64,000 bases of DNA, taken from Ctena decussata. Taxonomy: Eukaryota > Mollusca > Bivalvia > Lucinida > Lucinidae. Shown here one piece after another: positions 34,391-45,983 of the stretch. Numbering within the stretch: position 1 is the stretch's first letter; each line of letters opens with the position of its first letter. Position numbers and translations under genes: made by a program. The DNA lies in assembly GCA_963989385.1 (NCBI GenBank), contig OZ022503.1, positions 54,868,858-54,932,857 on the forward strand. Reading direction: 5' to 3'. The notes below the pieces were generated by a model, which was given only the letters and a program-made list of their open reading frames with translations, had not been told where the DNA came from and did no database searches.

Positions 34391-36055
34391 AGCTCACCTG
34401 AGCCGAAGGCTCAGAGGTAAGCTTATAGTATAGGCAGGCATCCGTCGTACATGTACGTCGTCCGTCCGTCCGTCAACATTTTCAAACGACATCTCCTCTG
34501 AAACTACAAGGCTCATTGTTACCAAATTTCATATATAGCATCTATAGGCAGGGGGAACCAATAATGCTGTTTTTTATCCAAATCACTTCAGAACTTTGGT
34601 TGCTATGGCAACTTAAAGTTTCCATTGACTTGTATGGGAAAAATTGAAAATTTGCATTTATTGCTATTTCTCTGCAGATAATTTGATAAATCTTTTACAG
34701 AAATGTTCCTTGAGTAGCTCTCTATCAGCCACATGAAATTTATGTTAATTGCACAATTTGGCTGGTTGCCATGGCAACCGAATGGTTAAAAATAGAAAAA
34801 ATATTCAAAAATCATCTCCTCAGAAACTATGCAACCAATAAAGCTCAAACTTCACAGAAAGGATCTTGGTACTACCCTCTATAAAAATACTGTTTTTCTT
34901 GGCAATTGTCCCAGTAGTTGGGTTGCTATGGCAACTTAAGTTGCCATTCACTTATAATGAGAAAATGGAAAATTTGCATTTATTGCTACGTCACTGCAGA
35001 TATTTTGACAAAACTTTCATAGAAATGTTCCTTGAATAGTCCCCAACCAGCCATATAAAATTTATGCAAATTGAGCTATTTGGCTGATTGCCATTGCAAC
35101 CGAATGGTTAAAAATAAAAAAAATATTCAAAAATCATCTCAGAAACTATGCAACCAATAAAGCTCAAACTTCACAGAAAGGATCTTGGTACTACCCTCTA
35201 TAAAAATACTGTTTTTCTTGGCAATTGCCACAGCAGTTTGGTTGCTATGGCAACTTAAAGTTGCCATTGACTTATAATGGGAAAATGGAAAATTTGCATT
35301 TATTGCTATGTCACTGCAGATATTTTGACAAAACTTTTATAGAAATGTTTCTTGAGTAGTCCCCAACGGTAACCAGCCATATAAAATTTATGCAAATTGA
35401 GCTATTTGGCTGATTGCCATTGCAACCGAATAGTTAAAAACAGAAAAAATTTAAAATATCATTTTTGCAGAAAGTATGAGGCTGGTAAAGCTCAAACTTT
35501 ACAGAAACAATCTTAGTATTAGCCTCTATAGGATTGCTGTTTTTCATGGCAATTGCTTCAGCAGTTAGGTTGCTATGGCAACTTAAAGTTTCCATTGACC
35601 TATAATGGAAAAAATGGAAATCTGCAATTTTTGCTATCTCACTGCAGTTATCTGGATTTTTTTCCCACAGAAATGTTTCTTGAGTAGTCCTCTATGATTC
35701 ATATTCATATTAATTTTGTCCAAATCACCGAATTTGATTAATTGCCATGATGGCAACATAAAGGAATTTTTTTTTTAAAAAATTCAAAAATCTTTTCCTC
35801 AAAAACTGTATAGGGGGATGAAGCTGATTCTTTGCATACATGTTCATGACCTTAGCCACTACATAAATATTGTTTCCTATTATTGTTGCCCACGTGGTTT
35901 CATTGCTATGGCATTTTAAAGTTTCCATAGCCTAGCAACTCAGTCAAAGTTGAAATTAGGCCACATTGTAATGTACAGTTTACTTTAGAGTTACCTACCC
36001 TTGAGTGCTGAGGATGAATGGACTCAGGTGAGCTACAGGACCAATGGTCCTGTGG
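34391..36055 (+). mobile_element. Minisatellite-bearing element, AGCTCACCTGAGCC type
   Basis: Starts with a hairpin AGCTCACCTGAGCC/GAAGGCTCAGAGGTAAGCT, then a GTCCGTCCGTCC tract (34460-34474). Degenerate units of about 320 bp follow (TTGCATTTATTGCTATGTCA, AAGCTCAAACTTCACAGAAA, TTGCCATGGCAACCGAATGG). It ends with ACTCAGGTGAGCTACAGG and the palindrome ACCAATGGTCC. Same family as 59631-62300. Confidence 0.85.
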
Positions 36056-36496
36056 TTTGTCGTCTGCTGAAATTGTCGTCTGCATCAAAAATCAAGAATA
36101 TTTTGACAATAATTGGTCTAACTAACTCTTGTAGAAATGATGTCTAGGCAGCAAACAGTTTGGATCTCAGATCAGGCCCCACTTTTGTGGGGCCTGATCT
36201 AGATCCAGACTGTTTGCCCAGATACCCGGCCACATTGTAATGTACAATTTACTTTAGAGTTACCTACCCTTGAGTGCTGAGGATGAATGGACTCAGGTGA
36301 GCTACAGGACCAATGGTCCTGTGGTTTGTCGTCTGCTGAAATTGTCGTCTGCATCAAAAATCAAGAATATTTTGACAATAATTGGTCTAACTAACTCTTG
36401 TAGAAATGATGTCTAGGCAGCAAACAGTTTGGATCTCAGATCAGGCCCCACTTTTGTGGGGCCTGATCTAGATCCAGACTGTTTGCCCAGATACCC
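35959..36496. repeat. 269-bp tandem duplication
   Basis: Two 269-bp copies (35959-36227, 36228-36496) differ at one position that I could find (TACAGTTTAC versus TACAATTTAC). The first copy contains the right end of the preceding minisatellite element. Each carries a strong palindrome, CAAACAGTTTGGATCTCAGA through GGGGCCTGATCT. It is recent, or an assembly artefact. Confidence 0.9.
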
Positions 36497-37929
36497 CTAA
36501 AGGGGTATCCCAAATGGAATGGGTTAACATGTAAGTTATGATCACAGGGCCACGCATATTTACCTAATTGTGCTTTCATACAAACAGTTACTGTGCAAAG
36601 GGGCTGTTGGCTGAGGATTCGTCTGAGAGCAGAGCAGTAATGGTGTGACCGTTGACCAAGTTGATACTGCTTTAGATTGCCTTGATTGACTGACACATTT
36701 GCATATTTGTATGTAGGGTAACTGATTGGCTCAGTCAACAGTGGGGAGGACCGTAACTAATGTTGATAGAACTTGTTGTCCAACCCAATTGCTTGTACTT
36801 TTGTGGCAATAAAATATGTTTAAACTCAACAGCACAGGCAACAAAATTGGTATAACACCTGTCATGATTCTAAACCTAAACATTAATCACATCATATACA
36901 ACTTCTACTTATTTCACTTGACGCATATAATTTTAAAAGATCATTTTTAGTGTGCCTTTGTGAATGCAAAGGAGAGCTTATTCTATACCCGGGCGTCATA
37001 GTATGCATTAGGGTTAGCATCCACATCAGCATCCTCATCGGCATCTGCTCAGATTAACCAGTTTAACAATTGCATTTAACTTGATATTCAATTCTGTATC
37101 TTACAAACTTCAGCAGCTACAATCACCATACTTGGTACATATAATACATCCGTATAACTGCAGCAGCTGCATCACATAATTATGTTTTCTTGACCTATAT
37201 GTTTCGTTTGACTGACTTTGCTGTTTGACTGTGTCTTTAAGGAAAAAATATTAGTTTTAATGATACCTTTGAGACAAGAGAGTTGATACTTGATCAATTA
37301 GCATATCCAAGGCGGAGAATCATGTGACTTACTTCGGTTATCGGTTGGTCAGAACAGGTAAGAAAATTGTTCATTATTTCCTTAATTCTCAATTAATTTT
37401 CATGCGGTTAAGTGCAAATACCTTGTCTTTATTTGCAACAAAAGACTATTTAAGAGTTTTATGCTACTCGCTGTATTTCTTCACACAAGCATGAGCAAAG
37501 GCTTTCTTACTTTGCTCGAGGTTGTTTGGAAAAATAGGGCGTACATAAAAATGACTCTTATATAATATAGCTGCCAAAGAGACAAGGTATTTGCACTTTA
37601 CCACATGAAAATTCATTGAGTATTAAAGAAAGTTTGATCAATTTTCTCTCCCGCTCTGTCCGAATATAGGTACTAAATATCACCTGATTCTGCAAGGTGA
37701 TATCCCTATAATTGCAGCAGCTGAATGAAAAGCTTTCATGCTGATTCCTGTGCCCTTGACCTATGTTCAGGTCCAGTGATTTTGCCTTATATTTCCAGCA
37801 CTGTTTTAAAGAATTAACATCATACCTTGCATAGTTGATCAGTCTGACATTGCAAATGACCTCATACAATTTATAGATTACTGTGACCTATATTTCATGG
37901 TTCAGTGTTTTTGACTTAACACTATTTAG
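36497..37929. other. Non-coding DNA with a possible retroposon tail
   Basis: TTTTGTGGCAATAAAATATG near 36799-36818 looks like a truncated retroposon 3' end. A 103-codon - strand frame at 37558-37869 has no recognisable motif. GTAAAGTGCAAATACCTTGT and related forms occur in opposite orientation near 37410 and 37590, suggesting a small inverted-repeat element of about 200 bp. Confidence 0.35.
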
Positions 37930-38167
37930 TGGGGGTGGTGGCTGGGCGATGGTGTTGTTTGTAACTTCCAGTGCTGGGGCATCCTATTTATTTGGATAAA
38001 ATTAGGGCAAGGGCCTACTGCACTTGCAGTAGGTGCGGGTGGGGAAATTTTTTCTCTCCTATATCATTTCTCTTTTCTCTCTCCGTCTCTCTGGGAGACG
38101 ACCCGATACAGACTCAAATACTGTTCAAAGGACAGTTAAACCCAAAACAACTAACCAACCAACCAAC
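37930..38167 (+). mobile_element. SINE, AACCAACC tail
   Basis: Contains GGGCGATGGTG, GGTGCGGGTGGGG, CTCCTATATCATTTCTCTTT, ACCCGATACAGACTCAAATA, AAAGGACAGTTAAACCC and a (AACC)n tail. The same order is on the - strand at 16380-16610. No tRNA head was identified in this copy. Confidence 0.7.
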
Positions 38168-39000
38168 ACTGTTAAGTAGATATTTATCATACCTGGGATA
38201 ATGGTTCAGTTTGACTCTATGAATGACTTCATACTATTTGTAGGAAATTGTGACCTATATAATATTATCATGGTTAAGTGATTTTGCCTTGTTTCTCTAG
38301 CACTGTATAAGAGATTAACATCATACATGGAAAAATGGGTAAGTCTTGCACTTCAAATGACCTCAGAGAATTTGAGATCACTCCGAGATTCTGAGATACA
38401 TTTCATCGTTTAGCAGTCTTGCTCCATATTTTTATTTGTATTTAGTAGGTATTCATCATATACCTGGGAGATTGGTTCAGTCTGACACTGTATATGACTC
38501 ATATATTTGTCAGTCTTTGTTACTGTGAGAATTAGGCACCCATGAGTGTAGATGAACTGATAAACTTTTGACCATATTTCATAAATTTTTGGTTGAGTTA
38601 TTCCCCTTTTTCGAACAAAGGTATTTTATACAGGAATAACTTTGTGACCAAAATATCTGGCTGCTGCAATGGTTTACCCATATACCAATTTGGCCATATG
38701 AGAAATAAACACATTTATTTATTTATTTGGGGTGTCTGTTAGCTTGCATATGATTTATGTTTTCAGAGATGTAGTCTAGGGTTGGGACAGGAAGAGATTT
38801 TGTACCCTGGTACCCGAATCCCCATTACCCGCGGGTACCCAGTACCATAGAATTTTGAGCATGTGCACTGTTAGAAAATATACATTTAGATCAAATAATG
38901 TCAGAGGTATCTGTTATTTGCATATGTGTACATGGGAAGGATACAAAAATGTAGAAGTCTGCCTGTTACAATATGCAAAAATGGTTTGGCAATATATTAT
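38168..39000. other. Non-coding DNA, nothing recognised
   Basis: Contains GTACCCGAATCC and CGCGGGTACCC stretches near 38810-38842 of the kind that recur near 52150-52190, just outside the two ends of the 39001-52034 element pair. No gene. Confidence 0.35.
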
Positions 39001-39313
39001 TATGTCCCCCACCAAAGGTGAGGGGGGACATATTGTTTTCAGTGCGGTTCCCGGTGTGTTGGCGTCAGCGTCGGCGTCACACTCTTGTATGCACAATATC
39101 TCTTGAACCAAATGATGGAATTTCACCAAACTTGCATGGATATATCATTGGGACAAGCTTCAGAGCTGATTAGATTTTGGTGACCTTGACCTCATTTTCA
39201 AGGTCACAGGAGGACTTAAATGGCATGAAAATTTCTTGTATGCACAATATCTCCTGAACCAATGGATGGAATTTCACCAAACTTGCATGGATACATCATT
39301 GGGACAGGTTTAA
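39001..39313 (+). mobile_element. Minisatellite element, left half (continues at 51552)
   Basis: Starts with the same terminal hairpin as 22939 (TGTCCCCCACCAAAGG) and has two of its 146-bp units. It breaks off after GGGACAGGTTTAA, in the middle of the unit, where a large insertion starts. The rest of that unit, GAGC then TTTGGTGACC, resumes at 51552. Confidence 0.85.
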
Positions 39314-40028
39314 TTACTACTACGAAAACGGCAATTTCCTTTTTCCGATTTTTCTCTCGTCACATACCGTCTCAAACTGAACAACAGTTGAAACCGTTAT
39401 GCCTTCACAAAAGCGGCAAATTGATCAAATCACAAAGGCGCCGGTTGTCAAAAACAGCATCAAAGTTTAACCGCTAAGCTGTCAGGTAGCGAGAGAAGGG
39501 CGGAGCTTGAAATGGACAGTCGCTAATTATACCTGTACCCTAACCGTAGACAAACATGAAGTAAGGTCCTCTCCGATGACTTTAGAAATTTAATTGTCTA
39601 CAAAATTACTGAGCTACAAAATTACTTAATCTTAATCTTACAAATGTGTTTTAAAGCAATTTGGAATTGATCAACATTGGGTAAAAATATTTGGATTTGA
39701 TTCTGTGTGACTAGATCGTACAGACCATTGCCACATTCTGGCGATAGAAACGGAAAATATTATGCGCTGTGTATATGGAATTACACCAATGGCTTGAAAA
39801 GGCGACTTTCAACATGTTGGGTGGCTACGAGTTTGAAATGCAATGTGTAAGTATTAATATTTTATTGTAAAACGTGGCTGAAATAATAAACAGTACATTA
39901 TTTACCAAAAATATCAGGACAATACAGACGTTTTCAACTTTAACAAGTTTGATATATATTTTCATACAAACATCCAGGAGCAGTCTAATCTGGGTCTTTT
40001 TTTGCACCGCAGTATCCGAATATTATAT

Positions 40029-40264
40029 GAGCCGCAACATGACAAAACCAACAATGTGGCTGTGCGCCAAGCGCAGACTCGGATGAGCCTGGGCATCCGC
40101 CCTGACTGATCAGAGTCTTCGCTGTCCGTATGGAGGTAGTATATACTCTTCGCTACCCTTTAAGCGCTTAGCGAAAAGTCTGAGCGGACCAGGCGGATGC
40201 CCAGGCTGGTCTGAGTCTGCGCTGGGCACACAACCACTTTGTTGATTTTTTCATGTCGCGGCTC
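40029..40264. mobile_element. GAGCCGCGACAC MITE, copy l
   Basis: Both ends are present (GAGCCGCAACATGACAAAAC left). ATAT lies on each side, a perfect 4-bp target duplication. Confidence 0.9.
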
Positions 40265-40439
40265 ATATGCTGTATTCCATCATTTCTTTGGAACGTCGTG
40301 TATTTTCCAGCTGGCATAGGCTTTCAATGTCATGATTTTAAATCAGTTTTGACACAACCTGATAAGCCATAAGTAAGACTTAACCAGGGGCTGCTGCTTA
40401 GTGAAAACGTTTTATTCTAAGAAAACGAAAAACATAGTC

Positions 40440-40692
40440 ACGGTGCGTCTTATGGTCAGCTCAGCGGAGGGTCCAAAACTTATTGAGCCCTGAAAGCTCA
40501 AAAAGGGTAAGGCTTCTGATCTAGTAGTACCGGGTTTAATTCCCGCTGGAGGCGAAAATCTTTTAAATCGTAAACAGGGTTCAGTTGCGCGCAGTCTTCT
40601 ATTAGCACCCCCCCCCCCCCCCCCCCCCCCCAAAATCGTCTGAATAAGACCGAATACTGTTGAAAAGGACATAAAATCTCAAGTCATCCATC
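40440..40692 (+). mobile_element. tRNA-SINE with (ATCC)n tail
   Basis: ACCGGGTTTAATTCCCGCTG resembles a B box. A C run (about 40607-40631) follows, then GACCGAATACTGTTGAAAAG, GACATAAAATCTCAAG and tandem ATCC. The GAATACTGTT..AAGGAC block is shared with SINEs at 16380 and 37930. The poly-glycine frame on the - strand is simply the C run. Confidence 0.6.
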
Positions 40693-41624
40693 CATCCAAA
40701 ACTGATTGTTAGGTTCTTTATATCGGAAAATAATAAAATGAATACAATTGAAGCAATATATAGAAATTTATTTTCCCCTTAAATATAATTTATCCAGTTC
40801 CATTCATCAAATGGTTGTGACAGTCGAATTCCATTAATCAGATAAATGGTAAATAAGATTCTAACTAACTTTTCTGTTTGGTCTTCTATTTTTTCCAAAC
40901 TGAGAACAAAATACTGGATTTTGGAATATCAGAATTTATGAAGAATTGTCGCAACAGAAGAGAAATCATCGGACCATGCTTTATTTACCACTTCTGTTTC
41001 CCTTAAACAAGCAGAATAGTATGATTTTATTATACTAAATTCGTAAGTTAATATGTTCTGAAAAGTAAGTATAACGTCAATCGGGGTATTATCGGACAAG
41101 GGTAGTTATCGGACAAAGTCAAATGGTTATTAATTCCCTGTGCCTAATATATTCCTGTAGCACACTAAAGGCAGCTGGGTACCAATCATTTTTTCCCGCC
41201 ACCAGCAGCAGTAACGTGGTGACGCACAGGGCTGGCCAAGATGAAAAAATCCAGGCAAAACTAAGTCTACCCTGTTAAAAACCTCCACTTCCGGTTGTTA
41301 TTACTATTTTCAGTTCCCGTTGAAACGTATGTCTGCATTTTTCTATGAAAGTTTAGCAGCCATAGCTGAATTTCAAAATTGGCATCAGCCTCATGTGTGT
41401 CGGTAAATGGCATCTATTTATAGATTGATCGGTTAAGTGTGTTGGGAGTCATGAGTGAACCGAAGGAACCCAATTGCGGGAATTATCGGACACGATTTCA
41501 CAGTCAATCACGTTGCAGTCGTTTTCGTAGAAATTGCATGCTTCTATTCATAGTCGTGAAATTCTTTTCAGTGTATAGTCCAAGTCATTGTTTTCATTGC
41601 CTTATACATCATTTTACATATTCT

Positions 41625-41740
41625 TATATGTGCATGTTTTTACATTTGTTTGTATTGTTTGCTCTTGTGCCATCATAGAGTGGCCGGAGTCTTATGTTTA
41701 GCAATAAAATTCTGTTCTGTTCAATAAAAGTCCCATGAGT
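41625..41740 (+). mobile_element. Retroposon 3' end, copy 2
   Basis: Pairs with 3830-3937 (GTGCCATCATAGAGTGGCC, AATAAAATTCTGTTCTGTTC). It lies immediately left of the pogo-like element. The 79-codon frame before it is not convincing. Confidence 0.55.
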
Positions 41741-42701
41741 ACACAGTACAGTGGACTCGACAGTATCGGATCAAGTTCAATAAAACTCCTGGTTTGTTGT
41801 ATATGAATGCTAACATTATGTATGTTATTACACATAACAATTGCAAAATATCCCTTCTATCTAGCCAGGTCAAAATATTTGTGAAATTTATTCCTTAAAG
41901 GGCAGATAACCTATCCAGACTTACAGGAGGGTCTTACGACAGTAATGAATCAGTTGCGACAGTATCGGATCATATGATATTATTTTACAAGAGAGTTCCT
42001 CCGAGGCATTCTGCCAAACTACTTTGCTTCAGTAATTTGGCTACATAAACAATTGGACCTATTAAACTCTGAGAGGAAACTTTTACGGCCTTTCAACGAC
42101 ATTTTTCATGTGGCCCGTCACCAGGAACATTAGCTAACAGTTGAATGTGTACAAATGTAGAAGCATGTCAATAATTCTTAACTCAGTTATACCCTGCGCT
42201 CCTTTAGCACGGAACTAATCAAACAGTATAGACCATAATCTGACTTCGCAAAGAATACATCCTGATAAGACCGTAGCGTCTGATCAGGATCAAGAAATTT
42301 ATGGTGATTTTCCGCCTTAGCACTGGAATACTAATGCAAACAGAGTATAAACACTACATGGTCATTCAACGAGTTCTGCTGCATTAATCTGAGTCTACGC
42401 AGTATACAAATGTCCAGCTGATGAACGCCAAAAATTAATGGGTTCACAAACATGTGAGCTGATCAATGTCGAATGCTTCTTCCAGAATGTTTAACGGAAG
42501 CTTAGATGTGCTACGCATGTGTTCGTCATTATCAGACGGTAGTGTGTGGGGCGTGAGATGGGGGATATTTTACAAAAAGGATATTGTATTATATTTTATA
42601 CCGATCTTTTTTTTAAAGAAGACACGGCAGTCATTCAGGTAGTTGATTTATGACTTACTTTCAGCATCAAGCCTGCATTTGACATAAAGTTTTCCAGCTA
42701 A

Positions 42702-43941
42702 GGGACCGACCATTTGATATTCTGGGGGGGGCCTGGTATATTTATCAAAAAAATTTCCTGTCTTTGGATATGCAAGAAAAAAATAACCTGGCTCATAAGG
42801 GGGTTCAAAAAAATAATCTGGCCTCAAAAGTAAGAGAAAAAAATAACCTGTCTCCACCCAAAATTAAAAAAAAAAAAATATTGTCTGCAGATAATTCCAT
42901 TGGAATTGAGTTTTTATAATGTCTCTGGCTTCTGGGGGGCTGCGCCCCCAGACCCCCATATTTATAGTAATATTTTAAAATTATCTACAATTGGTTTACA
43001 CCAGCGGGCACGCATGTGCATACATTTACAAAAACATCCTATACAACATTCACATACATGTATTATTGATCTGCCACATTACTAAGTAAATGTTTCCACT
43101 AAAACTGAATTGCAAAAGAGTCACTAGCTTATGGGAGACTAAACCACTATGGCAAAATAAACACTCTAAAAGGCAAAAGTCCTAATATAAAAACCCTTAT
43201 TTTTATCATCATTCCTAGTTTTTCTCTATTGTTTTACAGTCTTAAAATTGCCATTGAAATTGGGAAATTGCTTTAGCTTCTGGGGGGCGTTGCCCCCCAG
43301 ACCCCCCTTTGATAACTTCTTAGCGCATAACTTTTAGCCATTTTATTAATTACCATTCATGCATAATGTGACTCTATCAGTATTCAGTAAGTATTTATTA
43401 AACTTTCTAAAGTACAAATAAAGCATGTTTGCGCATATATTGGGATAGAAAAAAAAAAAAGAAAAAAAAAATTAAATTCCTAATGTAAGCCCTACAACTT
43501 TGCCAAAATAGCCCTAAATTTTGGCCAAAATATCCTAATTTAAGGCCTAATTTTTTGCCAAACTCATACAGGGATGTTTGTATCTGTACCTTAGATGAAA
43601 AGAGTAACATGCTCCAGGCACTGGTTTGCAAAAGCAAGCTAAGCCATGCCCTTGGCCTGGTTAAAGACAGCACCATGTTCTTTTTGTGAGAAAAAAAGGT
43701 GAAAAAAATACTGATGTGGGTAAAATAAAAGGATATTAAGGTAAGGTAAACAAGGATCTGATAGTTCAGCTATAAAATTAAAACAAAAAAAAATAAGCTG
43801 TTTGAGTTAGTTTGTAAAAAAAATAAATTAGCTCCCACAAGGTGAAAAAAAAAGAAATTGTTTCCAGAGGCCAGTGAAATAAAATGTCGTGTCTCCATCA
43901 AGAATACCAGGCCCCCCCCAGAATATCAAATGGTCGGTCCC
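42702..43941. mobile_element. PIF/Harbinger-like element, TAA duplications
   Basis: Ends GGGACCGACCATTTGATATT and reverse complement, continuing CTGGGGGG and CCTGGTAT. TAA lies at 42699-42701 and 43942-43944. Element A at about 29365 shows the site without it. Internal GCTTCTGGGGGGC/GCCCCCCAGACCCCC hairpins (42929, 43276) resemble those in 25221-26104. No transposase. Confidence 0.85.
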
Positions 43942-44659
43942 TAATGCCTGTATTTCAGTTCAACTTATATAATGATCCGTTACTGTCGCTCATAGGTGCC
44001 CTTAGCAAAAAGAAATGGATTTAATATCTATTCAGTTTCCATTTCTTTCTAACCATTAATTTTTCATTCATTCATCATTTCATTGCAAGGCTTAGCAATG
44101 GAAAGTTTCCATAGAAGGCAATTAGTCTTAATCATTGAACTTCCATTGGATCACTCTTATTGCAGCATTGGACCACCATTGAAAATGGACGAAATATGCA
44201 AATTAGGCTGCTATTGAAATGACATCATGGAAATGGTGAAACAATAATTTCCATTTTGCATGGAAACATTGAAATGACATCATGAAAATGGTTGGAACAT
44301 TAGTTGAAATGGTTTGCTACCATTTAAATGATGCAGTTATAGTGATGAAATAATACTTTTCTCATGGCATGATCATGTGCTATATTCTAATAAAATATAT
44401 CTTATGTAGCCTGCAAATTCGCACAATCTGTAAAGTGTCCTTGTTGTGCACTCTGTGTGAAAATTAGACTCCAAAAGTCCTTCATGAAGGTACTAACAAA
44501 GACCCTGAACCCTTGCTATATGCAGCATAAAGTATATTTTCCAGAAGCACTGACATAAACCTTAAAATTTGGTAAATATGTATCAGAAGAATTCTGTTGC
44601 TTCAAGCATCATTTCTTGTCTCTTCATTAAAAAAATAATAAAAAAAACCCCATAAAGAT

Positions 44660-44845
44660 TTCAACTATCTGGAACAGATAGATCAGAAAATAGTGCAGAC
44701 CCAGATCAGGTTGCTCGTAAATGAACAATCTGATCAGGGTTTACACTGTCTGCCATTCCATCTTCACCTTCAAATCCAAACTGTTCCATATTTAAGACAG
44801 CTATGGTAATTATTTCAAGTGTCCGATTTTTATCATTTTTACAGA
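44660..44845. repeat. About 200-bp dispersed repeat, copy R3
   Basis: Shares GTGCAGACCCAGATCAG, TCTGATCAGGGTTTACACTG, TGCCATTCCATCT, AACTGTTCCATATTTAAGAC and ATTTCAAGTGTCC with copies R1 and R2. Confidence 0.7.
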
Positions 44846-44954
44846 GTAATAATCATTTATGGTTACACTAATCTTTTAATTAGTGGACCAAGCAGTATTA
44901 AAACAAGGTGCCCTTAAATTTTCTGATCTTTACAAAGTATTTGTACAAATGTAT

Positions 44955-45500
44955 CATGTTTGCTGGGGCAGTCTGATCTGGTTTTGCACTGCACTGGCAG
45001 TCTGATCAGATTCTACACTGTTTGTTTGGGAAGCAGTCTGTTCAGAGTCTATAATGTTTGCTCATGGCAGCCTTAATATCTTATTTCTTTCTATTACAAA
45101 CAAATAAAAATAATGCATTAAGAATGTCAGGTGTAATTTGCAGGGTAACTAGTAATAGATAACAAGCTTGATTTATGTTAGCACTAGCAGACCAAAATTA
45201 TATCTTTGCTTTCCATTTGAACAGTCAGAAGGCCCAGATCAGTAGTCTAACCAGCATGTCAAAGTTTGCTTGGGCAGCCTGATCCAGGTCTGCAGTGGTG
45301 TTCACTGTCTGCTTGGGGACAGCCTGAGCATGGTTTACAATGTTTGCTAGTGACAGTCAGGGTCTATACTGACAGTCATATCTGGCTCTACAGTTTCTGT
45401 TGCCCAGCAGTCAGATCAGAGTTTATACTGTTTGCTGGGACAATGCTGAACTAATTGTTCTGGCAGTCTGGTCAGGGTCTGCACACATTGCTCTTTGCTG
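44955..45500. repeat. Degenerate tandem array of GGCAGTCTGATC units
   Basis: Loose units of about 35-50 bp repeat the theme GGCAGTCTGATCAG, GTCTACACTGTTTGCT with many changes. They resemble the palindromic core of the 200-bp repeat. Confidence 0.6.
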
Positions 45501-45799
45501 TCTGGTTGCTATGGCATATCTACCTTAATATTGATAAGCTCTAATTAATTGAGTCACAGCACAAGAAAAGAAGTCTGATGTCACATGCAAACAACAGATA
45601 CTACATATAAGACCATCCTGCACTTAAATGCAGATGTGCAGACTGATCAGAGCTACTGCCTTTTGCTATATGTATCCTTCCAGCATAGTATTTTTTTTAG
45701 ATTATAACTATGCATACAAGCTAAAAAAACAGACCTTATAGTAACTGGTCCATTTTCACTGGGATTTTAGGCTATTATATCCTATGGTAAGAATTCTAA

Positions 45800-45983
45800 C
45801 TATTGAGACAGACAGGGCTGAGCAGAAGGTGCAGGCCCTGATCAGTCTCACCAGGAATTATACTGCTTTCCATTCCATTTGCATCTTCTGAACACATATC
45901 ACTGCTTTGTAAGCCCAAAATGTCCGAATTTTAGGACAATTTTGGTAATTATTCTAGGTGTCCGAATTTTCAGACTTTTTTCA
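45800..45983. repeat. About 200-bp dispersed repeat, copy R4
   Basis: Diverged copy: GGCCCTGATCAGTCTC, TTTCCATTCCATTTGCATCT and TTATTCTAGGTGTCCGAATT follow the family order. Confidence 0.6.

Noticed and set aside
40412..40672. Glycine-rich protein on the - strand
   Set aside because: The glycine run is the poly-C tract of a SINE.
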